Assembly (NCBI RefSeq): GCF_017303315.1
Contig: NZ_JAFKOI010000016.1
Span: forward strand, 17,045 to 81,044
Source: Bacillus sp. NTK071
GTDB lineage: Bacteria; Bacillota; Bacilli; Bacillales; Guptibacillaceae
DNA: 64,000 bases
Reading direction: 5' to 3'
Shown: piece by piece, positions 51,976 to 60,898 of the stretch
Numbering within the stretch: the first letter of the stretch is position 1
Layout: every line of letters starts with the position of its first letter
Translations under genes and position numbers: made by a program
The notes under the pieces: generated by a model
Database searches by the model: none
What the model was told of the DNA's origin: nothing
The model's input: the letters and a program-made list of their open reading frames with translations, nothing else

Positions 51976-53325
51976 ATGAAACTAAAAAAAGCATTTAAAA
52001 AGTTAATGGTACCAGCATTAGGCCTTACCCTATTATTCCCTACAGTAGCAGGAGCAGCAAATGCAGAACCAACAGTAAATACACCAGCCGCAGATCTACG
52101 AGCCACACTTGATCAGCTTTTATCAGAGCATTTTGTCCTCGCTGTTACCTCAATGACGAAATCATACGATGGAGCTAAGGATGCAGAGGAAGTAACGGAA
52201 GCTCTTGATCAGAATGCTGCTGACATGACGCCAGCAATCGCTTCTGTATATGGAGATGAAGCAGCCGGGCAGTTCGAAGATATATTCAGAGGTCACAACG
52301 ACTATTCTGCAGATTTGGTACAAGCAGCAAAAGAAGATAACGATAAACTTCGTAAAGAAGCCGAAATGGAAGTAGACGAATTCGTCGATGAATTCTCCAC
52401 TTTCCTTGATACTGCAACTGAAGGTAATCTTCCTAAAGAAGCAGCTGAAGAAGTCTTAGAAGTACATGAAGATCAAGTACTGACAACGTTTGATGAATAT
52501 ACAGAAGGCAATTACGAACAAGCCTACACTACATTCCGTGAAGGACATAAGCATATGTTTGCAATTAGTAAAGCACTCTCTAACGCAATCGTAATGCAAA
52601 TGCCTGATAAATTTGAGAACACAAAAGTAGACACGCCAGCTGCAGAGTTACGCTCAACACTAAATAGTCTTGCATCTGAACACTTTGCACTATCTTCTCT
52701 AGGTCTTGAAAAAGGCTATGATCAATCGGAAGACTATGATTTTGTAAACTGGGCTGAAGACAGAAACACTGCAGACTTTAAAGCGGCTATTGGCTCTATT
52801 TATGGCGATGAAGGAGCTACCCAATTCGAGAAAATATGGCAGGAAGATCATATCGCCGCACAAGCTGATCTAGTTGTGGCCTCACTTTCTGAGAACGAAG
52901 AGGCTATGACAATGGCTAAGGAACGTCTATTGGAAACTTTCCCCCAAAACTTTGGAGCATTCCTTGGAACAGCAACAGAAGAGAATCTACCAACTGAAGC
53001 GGCTACAGATGCGCTAATGGCACATGAGAAGCAAGTGGTTGGATCGTTTGACTCTTATATGTCAGGTGATTACAAAGCTTCAACAGACCAATTCCGCGAA
53101 GGCTATGCATTCATGTTTGGTGTTGGAGAATCTCTGGGTAATGCAATTGTGAAACAAATGCCTGATAAATTTGCAGGCGAGTCCATGCCAGGTGGTATGC
53201 CCAAAACAGGTATGGGTGGTGCAAGTGAGCAATCATCGAACCTGACAGCTCTTTGGATTACAATTGGTTCTCTTGCTTTTGCAGGTTCAGCCTTTGCCAT
53301 CCGTAGAAAAGTAGTTAATCATTAA
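51976..53325 (+). CDS. Cell-wall-anchored two-repeat helical protein with LPxTG-like signal
   Basis: 449 residues: signal peptide (MKLKKAFKKLMVPALGLTLL, cleavage near AGAANA), two homologous helical repeats of about 185 residues (each starting TPAA-LR-TL--L-SEHF and ending QMPDKFE/A), a short linker and the sorting signal MPKTG with hydrophobic helix and RRK tail. The repeat resembles helical modules I have seen beside copper amine oxidase-like domains; ligand unknown. The ATG at 51976 lacks an ideally spaced site; AAGGAG is 13 nt upstream. Confidence 0.75.
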   Translation: MKLKKAFKKLMVPALGLTLLFPTVAGAANAEPTVNTPAADLRATLDQLLSEHFVLAVTSMTKSYDGAKDAEEVTEALDQNAADMTPAIASVYGDEAAGQFEDIFRGHNDYSADLVQAAKEDNDKLRKEAEMEVDEFVDEFSTFLDTATEGNLPKEAAEEVLEVHEDQVLTTFDEYTEGNYEQAYTTFREGHKHMFAISKALSNAIVMQMPDKFENTKVDTPAAELRSTLNSLASEHFALSSLGLEKGYDQSEDYDFVNWAEDRNTADFKAAIGSIYGDEGATQFEKIWQEDHIAAQADLVVASLSENEEAMTMAKERLLETFPQNFGAFLGTATEENLPTEAATDALMAHEKQVVGSFDSYMSGDYKASTDQFREGYAFMFGVGESLGNAIVKQMPDKFAGESMPGGMPKTGMGGASEQSSNLTALWITIGSLAFAGSAFAIRRKVVNH

Positions 53326-53350
53326 TAGCTACCATCTTACTAATAGATAT

Positions 53351-53391
53351 AAAAAGAAGGAGAAGCTTTCCCTGAGCTTCTCCTTCTTTTT
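53351..53391 (+). terminator. Terminator after the wall-protein gene
   Basis: AAAAAGAAGGAGAAGCT-TTCCCTG-AGCTTCTCCTTCTTTTT. Confidence 0.9.
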
Positions 53392-53395
53392 TTGT

Positions 53396-53520
53396 AGCCT
53401 CTTTTCTAAAGGCTCTTTTATAAAAGATTGTTGCTTTTGAAACTATTGTTGAATTAAACACTACACTTCGCTGAGGGAAAGCGAGCATCCTGGAGCGTAA
53501 ATCACCCACTACCCTTAATA
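53396..53520. repeat. MITE-like element, copy E
   Basis: CTAAAGGCTCTTTTATAAAA and GATTGTTGCTTTTGAAA match copy B; GAAAGCGAGCATCCTGGAGC is the inverted form of copy A's GCTCCAGGATGCTCGCTTTC. The right end is missing. Confidence 0.6.
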
Positions 53521-53539
53521 ATTAATTCCTTTCCCCAAA

Positions 53540-53579
53540 ACAAAAGCGCTTCTGACTAAGAATCAGAAGCGCTTTTGTT
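53540..53579 (-). terminator. Terminator after the SelL-related gene
   Basis: ACAAAAGCGCTTCTGA/TCAGAAGCGCTTTTGT with a 7-nt loop. Confidence 0.88.
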
Positions 53580-54138
53580 ATGCCTTATTCTTTTTTAGAA
53601 CATCTATCACCGTATCGATTTTTGCATGATCCTCGGGAGATTGGTCGATATGATTCCAAATCAACTTCCCACGTTCATCATAGATCCATGTTCCACCTTG
53701 AATGTAGACATCCTGAGTTTTCATTGATTTCAACACAAAATCCTTTTTCTTCTGCTCCTTAGGAATAAAGCCATCCAATTTACGAGTTACAAATCCTAAA
53801 GCAGCCTGTCCAAGCAATTTCCATTTTGGCATCGTATGGTGTCCCATCCCACGATAAGCTTCTCTTTTAGGGTCTCCAGCGATCAGAAATGGAAACTCTC
53901 CAAATGCTTCTTGGAATTGACTGATATAGGATGAATTAGAGGGGGCGATAGCAATAATCTGAAATCCTTGTTGTTCAACTTCATTAACGCGCTTACGCAA
54001 CTGCGTAAGATAAGCTCTACACACTGGTCAACCAAGATGTCGAACAAACACAACCATTGATTTCTTCTGGTTGATAAATTCCTCTAAAGTTACATTTTCA
54101 CTTTGTGGTACTTCAAGTAGAAAGTTTAAGTTATTCAT
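53578..54138 (-). CDS. SelL-related redoxin, probable selenoprotein (in-frame TGA as Sec37)
   Basis: AhpC/TSA-type (PRXL2-like) redox protein of 186 residues if the TGA at 54028-54030 is read as selenocysteine. The frame runs ATG at 54136-54138 (after GAGAGGTTACTAGA) through VVFVRHLG-TGA-PVCRAYLTQLRKR to a normal stop. The TGA falls exactly on the first residue of the CxxC site, giving U37-P-V-C40. Everything before and after is intact, with IIAIAPSNSSYISQF and YIQGGTWIYDERGKLIWNHI typical of the family. A SECIS-like hairpin follows the TGA. A nonsense mutation (TGC/TGT to TGA) or sequencing error is the alternative; automatic annotation would call a 148-residue fragment starting at 54024. 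Confidence 0.75.
53992..54009 (-). promoter_or_regulatory. Bacterial SECIS-like hairpin
   Basis: Minus strand CTTACGC-AGTT-GCGTAAG, 7 bp (8 if A-T closes), 18 nt after the TGA, apical-loop G about 27 nt from the TGA. Bacterial SECIS elements have a small apical loop with an early G, 16-37 nt after the UGA. Confidence 0.6.
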
Positions 54139-54297
54139 TCTAGTAACCTCTCCTAACTTCATCAAAACTCGATTGATTTGTCTTAACCTGTTCTTACTAT
54201 TAATTTTACACTTTTTTCGATACTAGTAATAACAATTGCATCCTACAATTTTATCAAAAATATCTTAATTGATTATCATTTCGTCGATTTATGAAAT

Positions 54298-54311
54298 ATT
54301 TCCGCGGAAAT
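54298..54311. promoter_or_regulatory. Perfect 14-bp palindrome upstream of the SelL-related gene
   Basis: ATTTCCGCGGAAAT, 160 bp before the start codon and after the aminotransferase terminator; a possible repressor site. The regulator is unknown. Confidence 0.3.
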
Positions 54312-54365
54312 TAATAGTTATAATCGAAATGACACTATGGTCAATGAATATTCTTCAATATAAAG

Positions 54366-54396
54366 AATCCCCCATCGCTTCATTTCCGATGGGGGT
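54366..54396 (-). terminator. Terminator after the aminotransferase gene
   Basis: Minus strand ACCCCCATCG-GAAATGAAG-CGATGGGGGAT, then TCTTT. Confidence 0.8.
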
Positions 54397-54402
54397 CATG
54401 AT

Positions 54403-55728
54403 TTATCCTACAGGTACAAACTCTTTTTCTTTTTCATACTCCATTACAGCTTCTTCAAAAATACGAAGCCCTTCATCAATTTGCTCTTTCTGCACAATAA
54501 GTGGAGGAATCATGCGGATCACTTCTTGATGCTTCCCGCATAGGTAGAATAGAACGCCTTTTTCAAGAGAGAGATCCAAAATACGCATCATTCCATTACC
54601 GTCAGGAGCACCTGTATGTGGGTCAACAATTTCAATTCCAATCATAAGCCCTACTCCACGAACATCTCCAATGACATGGTGCTTATCTTTAATTACAGCT
54701 AACTTCTCTAATGCATAAGCGCCCATTTTTCGAGAATTAGCTAGTAGTCCTTCTTCTTCAATGACATCGAGAGTCGCTAGCGCAGCTGAGCAGGCAATCG
54801 GATTACCACCAAATGTTGTGCCATGCGTCCCCATTGGCCATTGGCTCATCAATTCTTTTGAAGCAACAGTTGCACTTAGTGGCATCCCTGAAGCAATTCC
54901 TTTTGCAATCGCCATAATATCAGGCGTTACATCAAATGTCTGTGCCGCGAACCAGTCACCTGTACGACCAAAGCCAGTCTGGACTTCGTCAAAGATCAGC
55001 AACATTCCGTGGCGGTCACAAATCTCCCTTACTTTTTGCAGCCATTCCTTTGGTGGAATGAGATATCCTCCTTCACCAAGAACGGGTTCTAGAATGACAC
55101 ACGCCACTTCTTCAGGTGTCACTTGATGATCAAAAAGTCGTTCAAAATCTTTCTCAAGTTCATTCACGCAATAATCCGCTACGTTCTCGCCTTCAGGACA
55201 ACCTGCGACATCCGCATAAGGAATTTGATAAGTTAGGCCATTCGGCTGAAGAAACTTTCTATACTTACTTTTCGATGTACTAACACCTAGAGCACCAAGA
55301 GAACGGCCATGGAAGCAGCCTGTGAATGAGATAACATAAGGTCGCTTCGTGACATACTTCGCAAGCTTCATCGCCCCTTCAATTGCCTCAGTACCACTAT
55401 TCGCGAAGAAAAAGCAATCAAGGTTATCTGGCATTATTCCCTGTAACCGTTCAGCAAGTTCCAGAATAGAGTCATACATAATTACGCCTGAAGGTCCATG
55501 CATTAAGGAGTCAGCACCATCCTTTATAGCCTTTACAACTTTAGGATGGCGATGTCCCGTATTCGCTACCGCAATACCAGATGTGAAATCGAGATAGGTT
55601 TTTCCATCAGCTCCATAATAATAACAACCTTCTTCCTTCACTACCGGCAAATTCGGATGATCCTTCGCCATACTAGGTGCTAGATAGTCTGACATGCGGT
55701 TGTATCTCTGTTCAAATGATGTAGACAA
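54403..55728 (-). CDS. Class III aminotransferase (GabT-like)
   Basis: PLP-dependent aminotransferase of 441 residues, acting on an omega-amino group (GABA, beta-alanine, ornithine-like). Visible: [15 protein letters not shown] near 110, [12 protein letters not shown] near 140, [12 protein letters not shown] near 240 and the PLP lysine in [20 protein letters not shown] near 275. TTG start after AAAGGAGGATATCACA. It is the second gene of a sigma-54 operon with a YjiH-like transporter, which points to use of an amino compound as nitrogen or carbon source. Confidence 0.88.
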   Translation of the reverse strand: MSTSFEQRYNRMSDYLAPSMAKDHPNLPVVKEEGCYYYGADGKTYLDFTSGIAVANTGHRHPKVVKAIKDGADSLMHGPSGVIMYDSILELAERLQGIMPDNLDCFFFANSGTEAIEGAMKLAKYVTKRPYVISFTGCFHGRSLGALGVSTSKSKYRKFLQPNGLTYQIPYADVAGCPEGENVADYCVNELEKDFERLFDHQVTPEEVACVILEPVLGEGGYLIPPKEWLQKVREICDRHGMLLIFDEVQTGFGRTGDWFAAQTFDVTPDIMAIAKGIASGMPLSATVASKELMSQWPMGTHGTTFGGNPIACSAALATLDVIEEEGLLANSRKMGAYALEKLAVIKDKHHVIGDVRGVGLMIGIEIVDPHTGAPDGNGMMRILDLSLEKGVLFYLCGKHQEVIRMIPPLIVQKEQIDEGLRIFEEAVMEYEKEKEFVPVG

Positions 55729-55756
55729 TGTGATATCCTCCTTTGAATTTCTACTT

Positions 55757-57154
55757 TTAGATAAAGAAATGAGCCATAACTACAATGATTGGTAAAGTAA
55801 TAACTGTGCGTTGCAAGAAAATAATAGCTAGTTCAAGTACAGAGATTGGAATTTTGGACTTTACTAGTAGAATACCAATTTCAGACATATAGATTAATTG
55901 TGTTAAGGAAACAGCTGCAATAACAAAACGGGTTAGTTCGCTTTCAATTCCAGTTCCAATAACAGCCGGCAAGAACATATCTGCAAAACCAACTAACATT
56001 GCAGGTGCAGCTGCAGTAGCCTCAGGAATTTGCATTAATTCTAGAATCGGAACGATTGGCATGGACAAGTAAGTAAAGAAAGGAGTAAATTCAGCAATAA
56101 TTAGCGCAATTGTTCCGAGAGCCATAACAAGTGGAATTAGGGCAAAGTAAATATCAAGAACTGTATTTACTCCCTGAGTTGCCACATGCTTAACACTTTT
56201 TACTTCAGAAGATTTCTCAAGTGCTTTCTCCATGCCCCATTTAAAGCTTGAGACACCTTCTGGGACGTCCTCTGAAATTTGTTTCCCAGTACCCTCGTAA
56301 TAAGTATCCGCTTTTCTAGATAGCGGTGGAATTCTAGGACAAATGATTGCAGCTGTTAGACCAGCAACGACTACGGTGAAATAGAATGGAACAAACATGT
56401 CTTCAAGACCTATGAAACTGATAACAACTAGACTGAATGCGATTGAATTAATTGAGAAATTCGTAGCAATAACAGCCGCTTCTCTTTTAGTGTAATAACC
56501 TTCTTCATACTGTTTTGTCGTAATCAAAACACCTACTGTTCCTGCTCCCATCCATGAAGCAAGGGCATCAATAGAGGAACGACCTGGCAACTTAAATAAT
56601 GGACGCATCACCTTACGCAGTGCAGTTCCAAAGAAGTCCATAAGACCGAATTCAAGCAACAGAGGCATTAGTAGACCAGCGAATAGGAACCATGCAGCAA
56701 GGACAGGAACGAGAGCATAAAGCATCGTCCCACCTGAGACATCAGAAATAATGAATTCAGGTCCGAATTTAAGCAAGGTCATGACCGCAAAGAGTGCCCC
56801 TAGTAATCTAGTACCAATCCAGAACCAATTAACATAGAATAATTGTTTAAGGAATGGACGTAACATAATACCTTTTGGTTCGAAAAGTTTAGCGATAATT
56901 GGAATAATAGCAGAAATAATAAGTACAGCTGTCATAAATCCTGGTAATACAGGATTAAGAGCACTTTGAATGGATTCTGCCATAATCCCCACGCCAATTG
57001 TAATTTTGCCGTTAAATGGAATAGGCACTAGAAATAAGAGAATACCAATCAATGATGGAATGATAAACCACGCATAAGCACTCGAGGAATAAGATCCTTT
57101 CCCCTGTTGCTTCGCACTGTCAACGGAATACGACTTTTCTTGTTTTACTTCCAT
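55757..57154 (-). CDS. YjiH-family membrane protein with gate (nucleoside-recognition) domain
   Basis: 465 residues, about ten to eleven membrane segments. Features: [20 protein letters not shown] near 48, [20 protein letters not shown] near 190 (first gate motif), and [20 protein letters not shown] near 385 (second). YjiH proteins are presumed transporters. Cotranscription with the aminotransferase from a sigma-54 promoter suggests that it takes up the same amino compound. Two-base-rich GGAGAGTGAAAA precedes the ATG. Confidence 0.85.
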   Translation of the reverse strand: MEVKQEKSYSVDSAKQQGKGSYSSSAYAWFIIPSLIGILLFLVPIPFNGKITIGVGIMAESIQSALNPVLPGFMTAVLIISAIIPIIAKLFEPKGIMLRPFLKQLFYVNWFWIGTRLLGALFAVMTLLKFGPEFIISDVSGGTMLYALVPVLAAWFLFAGLLMPLLLEFGLMDFFGTALRKVMRPLFKLPGRSSIDALASWMGAGTVGVLITTKQYEEGYYTKREAAVIATNFSINSIAFSLVVISFIGLEDMFVPFYFTVVVAGLTAAIICPRIPPLSRKADTYYEGTGKQISEDVPEGVSSFKWGMEKALEKSSEVKSVKHVATQGVNTVLDIYFALIPLVMALGTIALIIAEFTPFFTYLSMPIVPILELMQIPEATAAAPAMLVGFADMFLPAVIGTGIESELTRFVIAAVSLTQLIYMSEIGILLVKSKIPISVLELAIIFLQRTVITLPIIVVMAHFFI

Positions 57155-57207
57155 TTTTCACTCTCCTTCAACTTTTATAATAATTCATATTCTTGCATAT
57201 AAATTAG

Positions 57208-57245
57208 AAAAGAAGCAAGAACATTTTTCATTCTTTGCTTCTTTT
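57208..57245 (-). terminator. Hairpin at the start of the sigma-54 transcript / end of the regulator gene
   Basis: AAAAGAAGCAA/TTGCTTCTTTT (11 bp) with an inner GAA/TTC, then TCTAATTT. It can terminate the regulator transcript and also begins about +5 of the sigma-54 transcript. Confidence 0.6.
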
Positions 57246-57249
57246 AATA

Positions 57250-57265
57250 TGCAAGTATCGTGCCA
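57250..57265 (-). promoter_or_regulatory. Sigma-54 promoter of the yjiH-aminotransferase operon
   Basis: Minus strand TGGCAC-GATAC-TTGCA, a full match to the -24/-12 consensus, about 96 nt before yjiH and immediately after the activator gene. Confidence 0.92.
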
Positions 57266-57271
57266 AATTTA

Positions 57272-58633
57272 TTAAATTCTGTATTTTTTAAGTTTTCTAA
57301 CTACAGTAGGTTGACTTAACCCCAGTGCTGCCGCTATCTTAGTTGTTGTCCTAAATTGTCGCTTTGCAATTTGAAGACGTTCTTTCTCCACTTTTTCTAA
57401 GGACTCTTGTAAAGTTTCACTAAAATTATTCATTTCTGAATAACCTTCATCTTGTAGTCTATAGTTAATAGGCAAATCGGATGCCTGTATAGTGAATGCA
57501 TCTGACGTAACGACCAAACGCTCTATTAAATTCATAAGCTCACGAACGTTTCCTCTCCATTCATATTGACTCAACTCATGAAGAACAAATTTATCAAGAA
57601 TTCGTTTTCGCTTATACTGTTCACAAAAACGGTCTAGAAATGACTGAATCAATGGAAGGATATCATCTTTTCTCTCTTTAAGAGGGGGAATAATTAAAGG
57701 TACTACATTTAGTCTAAAAAACAAATCCTCACGGAAGGTTTTCTCAATAACAGATTGATCCAAGTCTCGATTCGTGGCACTGAGTAACCGAAAATCTGAC
57801 TGTATTTCTTTTCTTCCCCCTAGTCGATAGAAGCGTTTTTCTTGAATAAGTTTCAGTACTTTTACTTGGTTTTGTAATGATAACTCACCAACTTCATCAA
57901 GAAACAACGTACCTGAAGACGCCATCTCTGCAAGTCCCATACGCCCCCCTTTCCTCGCGCCTGTAAAGGAACCATCTTCATATCCAAACAATTCAGCTTC
58001 AAAAAGCGCTTCAGGAATCGCACCACAATTGACTTCTATAAATGGGCCATTTCTTCGATCACTTTTGTGATGAATGTACCTTGCCATCTCTGTCTTCCCT
58101 ACACCTGATTCGCCAAGAAGCAACACGTTAACATCGACACCTGCAACTTGCTTAGCTGTCGCCATCACTTTTCTCATCGCTTCACTTTTTGCAACAATTC
58201 CGGTTTCCTCCTGTTGTAGTTTAAGACGCTCTAGCTCACTTCTTACACGCTCCATCTCAATGGACATTTCTTCCATTCCCGATTTAATTTCCATTAGTTC
58301 TGTAATATCATGTGAATAACTTACAATCCTAACTAGCTGACCGCCTTCATCAAAAACAGGCAAACCTGTCACCAGAAGTTTTTTTCCTTCAGGTCCCGTT
58401 TGGACAAAGGTAACTCGTTTTTTAGATTTCATGACCATCGGCGTTGCCAAAGGAGTAAACAATCCCTCTTTCTCTAGCTCATATACAGATCTTCCTATTA
58501 ATTCATCAGCCCTAACGCCATAGACCATGCCAGTTCCTTCACTCACTTTAACGATCGTTCCTTTAGGGTCTGTGACGAGAATATCTTCTTGGAGTGAATG
58601 AAAAATGGCTTTATACTCATTCCACTCTGACAT
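57272..58633 (-). CDS. Sigma-54-dependent transcriptional activator (PAS-AAA-Fis)
   Basis: 453 residues: PAS sensor (5-115), coiled linker, AAA+ domain (145-375) and a Fis-type helix-turn-helix at the end (TTTKIAAALGLSQPTVVRKL). Walker A GESGVGKTEMAR near 173; the sigma-54 contact loop is GSFTGA instead of GAFTGA, a common natural variant; Walker B LFLDEVGELS near 245. No receiver domain, so a small ligand probably signals through PAS. It sits directly upstream of the promoter it should activate. No clear ribosome binding site is needed beyond GAGGTGATTAA. Confidence 0.92.
   Translation of the reverse strand: MSEWNEYKAIFHSLQEDILVTDPKGTIVKVSEGTGMVYGVRADELIGRSVYELEKEGLFTPLATPMVMKSKKRVTFVQTGPEGKKLLVTGLPVFDEGGQLVRIVSYSHDITELMEIKSGMEEMSIEMERVRSELERLKLQQEETGIVAKSEAMRKVMATAKQVAGVDVNVLLLGESGVGKTEMARYIHHKSDRRNGPFIEVNCGAIPEALFEAELFGYEDGSFTGARKGGRMGLAEMASSGTLFLDEVGELSLQNQVKVLKLIQEKRFYRLGGRKEIQSDFRLLSATNRDLDQSVIEKTFREDLFFRLNVVPLIIPPLKERKDDILPLIQSFLDRFCEQYKRKRILDKFVLHELSQYEWRGNVRELMNLIERLVVTSDAFTIQASDLPINYRLQDEGYSEMNNFSETLQESLEKVEKERLQIAKRQFRTTTKIAAALGLSQPTVVRKLKKYRI
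57427..57442. promoter_or_regulatory. Activator binding site (UAS) inside the activator gene
   Basis: TATTCA-TTTC-TGAATA, a perfect 6+6 inverted repeat, about 170 bp upstream of the sigma-54 promoter, the usual enhancer distance. It matches the two copies upstream of the activator gene except for one spacer base. Confidence 0.65.
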
Positions 58634-58651
58634 TTAATCACCTCGTTTATT

Positions 58652-58667
58652 TATTCATTTTTGAATA
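58652..58667. promoter_or_regulatory. Activator site copy 2
   Basis: TATTCATTTTTGAATA, 19 bp before the activator start codon; likely autoregulation. Confidence 0.6.
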
Positions 58668-58713
58668 TTATTCCGTCGAAATTAGAGAACATTGTCTATA
58701 TGCAAGGATAATC

Positions 58714-58729
58714 TATTCATTTTTGAATA
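58714..58729. promoter_or_regulatory. Activator site copy 3
   Basis: Identical TATTCATTTTTGAATA, centred 62 bp (about six helical turns) from copy 2, in the space shared with the divergent SDR gene. Confidence 0.6.
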
Positions 58730-58846
58730 ATCAGACTGTTTTATTTTATCATACCTAACAGGACAGTGAAGCATATTACTTTTCTGATTTACAATATCCA
58801 GATAAAATGTTCAGTGGAAATGATCGTTATCAAAGGAGGAAACAAC

Positions 58847-59563
58847 ATGGTCGCTCTTAAAGGTAAAACTGCTCTCATCACAGGTGCTGCTAGAGGAATT
58901 GGTCGAGCTGCAGCTATTGCACTTGCAAAAGAAGGCGTAAATATTGGCATGATTGCACGTACAGAGGAAACACTTCACAACGTTGCCAAGGAAATCGAAG
59001 CAGAAGGTGTAAAAGCATCGTACGCAGTAGCCGATGTTTCATCTAATGAAGAAGTAACTACTGCAGTAGCTCGTATTAAGGAAGAGCTTGGCGAAACAGA
59101 TATTCTCATTAATAACGCAGGAATTGCGAAATTTGGCGGGTTCATGGATCTTGATATTGAAGATTGGGAGAAAATCATTCAGGTTAACTTGCTTGGAGCT
59201 TACTATGTAACCCGAGCAGTACTTCCAGATATGATTGAACGTAAATCAGGAGACATTATTAATATTTCATCCACTGCTGGTCAAAAAGGTGCCCCAGTTA
59301 CTAGTGCATATAGTGCTTCCAAGTTCGGTTTACTTGGCTTAACAGAATCACTAGCTCAAGAAGTAAGAAAGCACGATATTCGTGTTAGTGCTTTAACTCC
59401 TAGTACTGTGTCTACTGATTTAGCTGTAGAGAACAACCTAACTGATGGCACTCAGGACAATATGCTTCAGCCAGAAGATATGGCAGAATTTATCGTAGCA
59501 CAGCTTAAGTTAAATAAACGCGTCTTCATTAAATCAGCAGGACTTTGGACAACAAACCCATAA
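58847..59563 (+). CDS. 3-ketoacyl-ACP reductase-like SDR
   Basis: 238 residues: cofactor loop [12 protein letters not shown] near 14, NNAG near 90, Ser in NISSTAG near 140, YSASKFG near 155. Closest in feel to FabG-like Bacillus proteins, though probably not the essential FabG. ATG at 58847 after AAAGGAGGAAACAAC; a longer frame upstream has no site. Divergent from the sigma-54 activator, whose binding sites lie between. Confidence 0.85.
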   Translation: MVALKGKTALITGAARGIGRAAAIALAKEGVNIGMIARTEETLHNVAKEIEAEGVKASYAVADVSSNEEVTTAVARIKEELGETDILINNAGIAKFGGFMDLDIEDWEKIIQVNLLGAYYVTRAVLPDMIERKSGDIINISSTAGQKGAPVTSAYSASKFGLLGLTESLAQEVRKHDIRVSALTPSTVSTDLAVENNLTDGTQDNMLQPEDMAEFIVAQLKLNKRVFIKSAGLWTTNP

Positions 59564-59571
59564 GACTCTAC

Positions 59572-59601
59572 AACCAGCCTTCATATAAGGCTGGTTTTTT
59601 T
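59572..59601 (+). terminator. Terminator after the SDR gene
   Basis: AACCAGCCTT-CATAT-AAGGCTGGTTTTTTT. Confidence 0.92.
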
Positions 59602-59730
59602 ATTATTTCTCTTCATTCACTTCGATTCCTATGAAACATTTTCCCCACATTATTCTTATGGACTATGACAACCTCTCATAAGCGTATTTTGATAAAGTGA
59701 ACGATTTAGTAAGGAAAGGAGTGCGGTGAG

Positions 59731-59946
59731 GTGAATGAACAACAGCCTCAGCTGATTAGTTCAGTTGATCCTTATGTGTATAAGACACTCAAATCTATCG
59801 AGGGAGAAATGATTACAGTCGAAACGACGAAAGGCTCGCTCCGTGGAACATTGCAAACGGTTATGCCAGATCATATTGTTATTCAGATTAACGAAACACC
59901 ATTCTTCGTTCGAATCCAACAAATCGTCTGGGTATTTCCTAATTAG
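59731..59946 (+). CDS. yuzF: YuzF-like DUF2642 protein
   Basis: 71 residues. The second half, EMITVETTKGSLRGTLQTVM and PDHIVIQINETPFFVRIQQI, is a small beta-barrel of the DUF2642 type that is common in spore-coat associated proteins. GTG start after AAAGGAG with 9 nt spacing. It is 23 nt before manganese catalase and likely co-transcribed. Confidence 0.82.
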   Translation: MNEQQPQLISSVDPYVYKTLKSIEGEMITVETTKGSLRGTLQTVMPDHIVIQINETPFFVRIQQIVWVFPN

Positions 59947-59969
59947 TTCAGACGGGAGGCTAGCTCATT

Positions 59970-60860
59970 ATGTTTAAAAGGATTAATAAACAGTTAATCG
60001 AACTCCCCATTCCTGAGTATGGAGATGCAAATGCGGCAGCCGCCGTTCAGGATCTGCTTGGAGGACGCTTCGGGGAAATGTCGACCTTAAACAACTATAT
60101 GTTTCAATCATTTAGCTTTAGGGAGAAAAAGAAGCTGAAACCGTTCTACGATTTAGTCACAAGCATCACAGCGGAAGAGTTTGGTCATGTTGAACTTGTT
60201 ACAACTGCAATTAACCTATTAACAAAAGAGAGTTCCTTTCCAGCCCCGCCAGATTTAACCCCTCTTCAAAATGCTAAGGATATGAGGAATACAGCGCAGT
60301 TTGTCGCTACCGCTCAAACTGCCCTCGGCGCTGATTCGATGGGAAATTCATGGCGTGGGGACTATATTTTCAGTAGTGGAAATCTCGTGTTAGACCTACT
60401 TCATAACTTCTTCCTTGAAGTTGGAGCAAGGACTCACAAAATGAGAGTCTACGAAATGACCGATCACCCGACTGCACGAGAAATGATCGGTTATTTACTC
60501 GTCCGTGGTGGTACCCATGTCCTTGCATATGCAAAAGCGATTGAAATTGCAACAGGTACCGACTTAACCAAGATGCTCCCAATTCCGAGTCTGGATAATT
60601 CAAGCTTTGATTATGCCCGCAAATTTGAGGAGCGTGGGTTAAACAATGTCCTTTATACGTGGAGCAATGAAGATTATCAAGGAATTAAACAAATATGGAA
60701 AGGAACTAATCCAGAGAATGGTGAGAGGCTTCGTGTGATTGATGGGGTACCTAAAGGCGCTGCCATTCCTGACCTTGATGATCTCCCAGAAGAATTCGCT
60801 CCTGGTATTACGAAGGACCACTATGAGCAAATCGCAAAACGATTAATGAGAGATTTATAG
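59970..60860 (+). CDS. Manganese catalase
   Basis: Di-manganese catalase, 296 residues, four-helix bundle. Ligand-bearing helices: GRFGEMSTLNNYMFQSFSF near 32, EEFGHVELVTTAIN near 67, FFLEVGARTHKMRVYEM near 145 and GTHVLAYAKAIE near 180. YdbD-type length (longer than CotJC). Disproportionates hydrogen peroxide; often spore- or stress-related in Bacillus. Linked to yuzF. GACGGGAGGCTAGCTCATT precedes the ATG. Confidence 0.92.
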   Translation: MFKRINKQLIELPIPEYGDANAAAAVQDLLGGRFGEMSTLNNYMFQSFSFREKKKLKPFYDLVTSITAEEFGHVELVTTAINLLTKESSFPAPPDLTPLQNAKDMRNTAQFVATAQTALGADSMGNSWRGDYIFSSGNLVLDLLHNFFLEVGARTHKMRVYEMTDHPTAREMIGYLLVRGGTHVLAYAKAIEIATGTDLTKMLPIPSLDNSSFDYARKFEERGLNNVLYTWSNEDYQGIKQIWKGTNPENGERLRVIDGVPKGAAIPDLDDLPEEFAPGITKDHYEQIAKRLMRDL

Positions 60861-60862
60861 AG

Positions 60863-60897
60863 AAAGCACCTGTCCCCATTGGAGACAGGTGCTTTTG
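60863..60897. terminator. Bidirectional terminator
   Basis: AAAGCACCTGTC/GACAGGTGCTTTT between convergent genes. Confidence 0.9.
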
Positions 60898-60898
60898 A

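Noticed and set aside
53578..54024. A 148-residue redoxin starting at 54024
   Set aside because: This frame starts inside the conserved active-site region, has no ribosome binding site, and loses the first redox residue. The full frame through the TGA at 54028-54030 is preferred.
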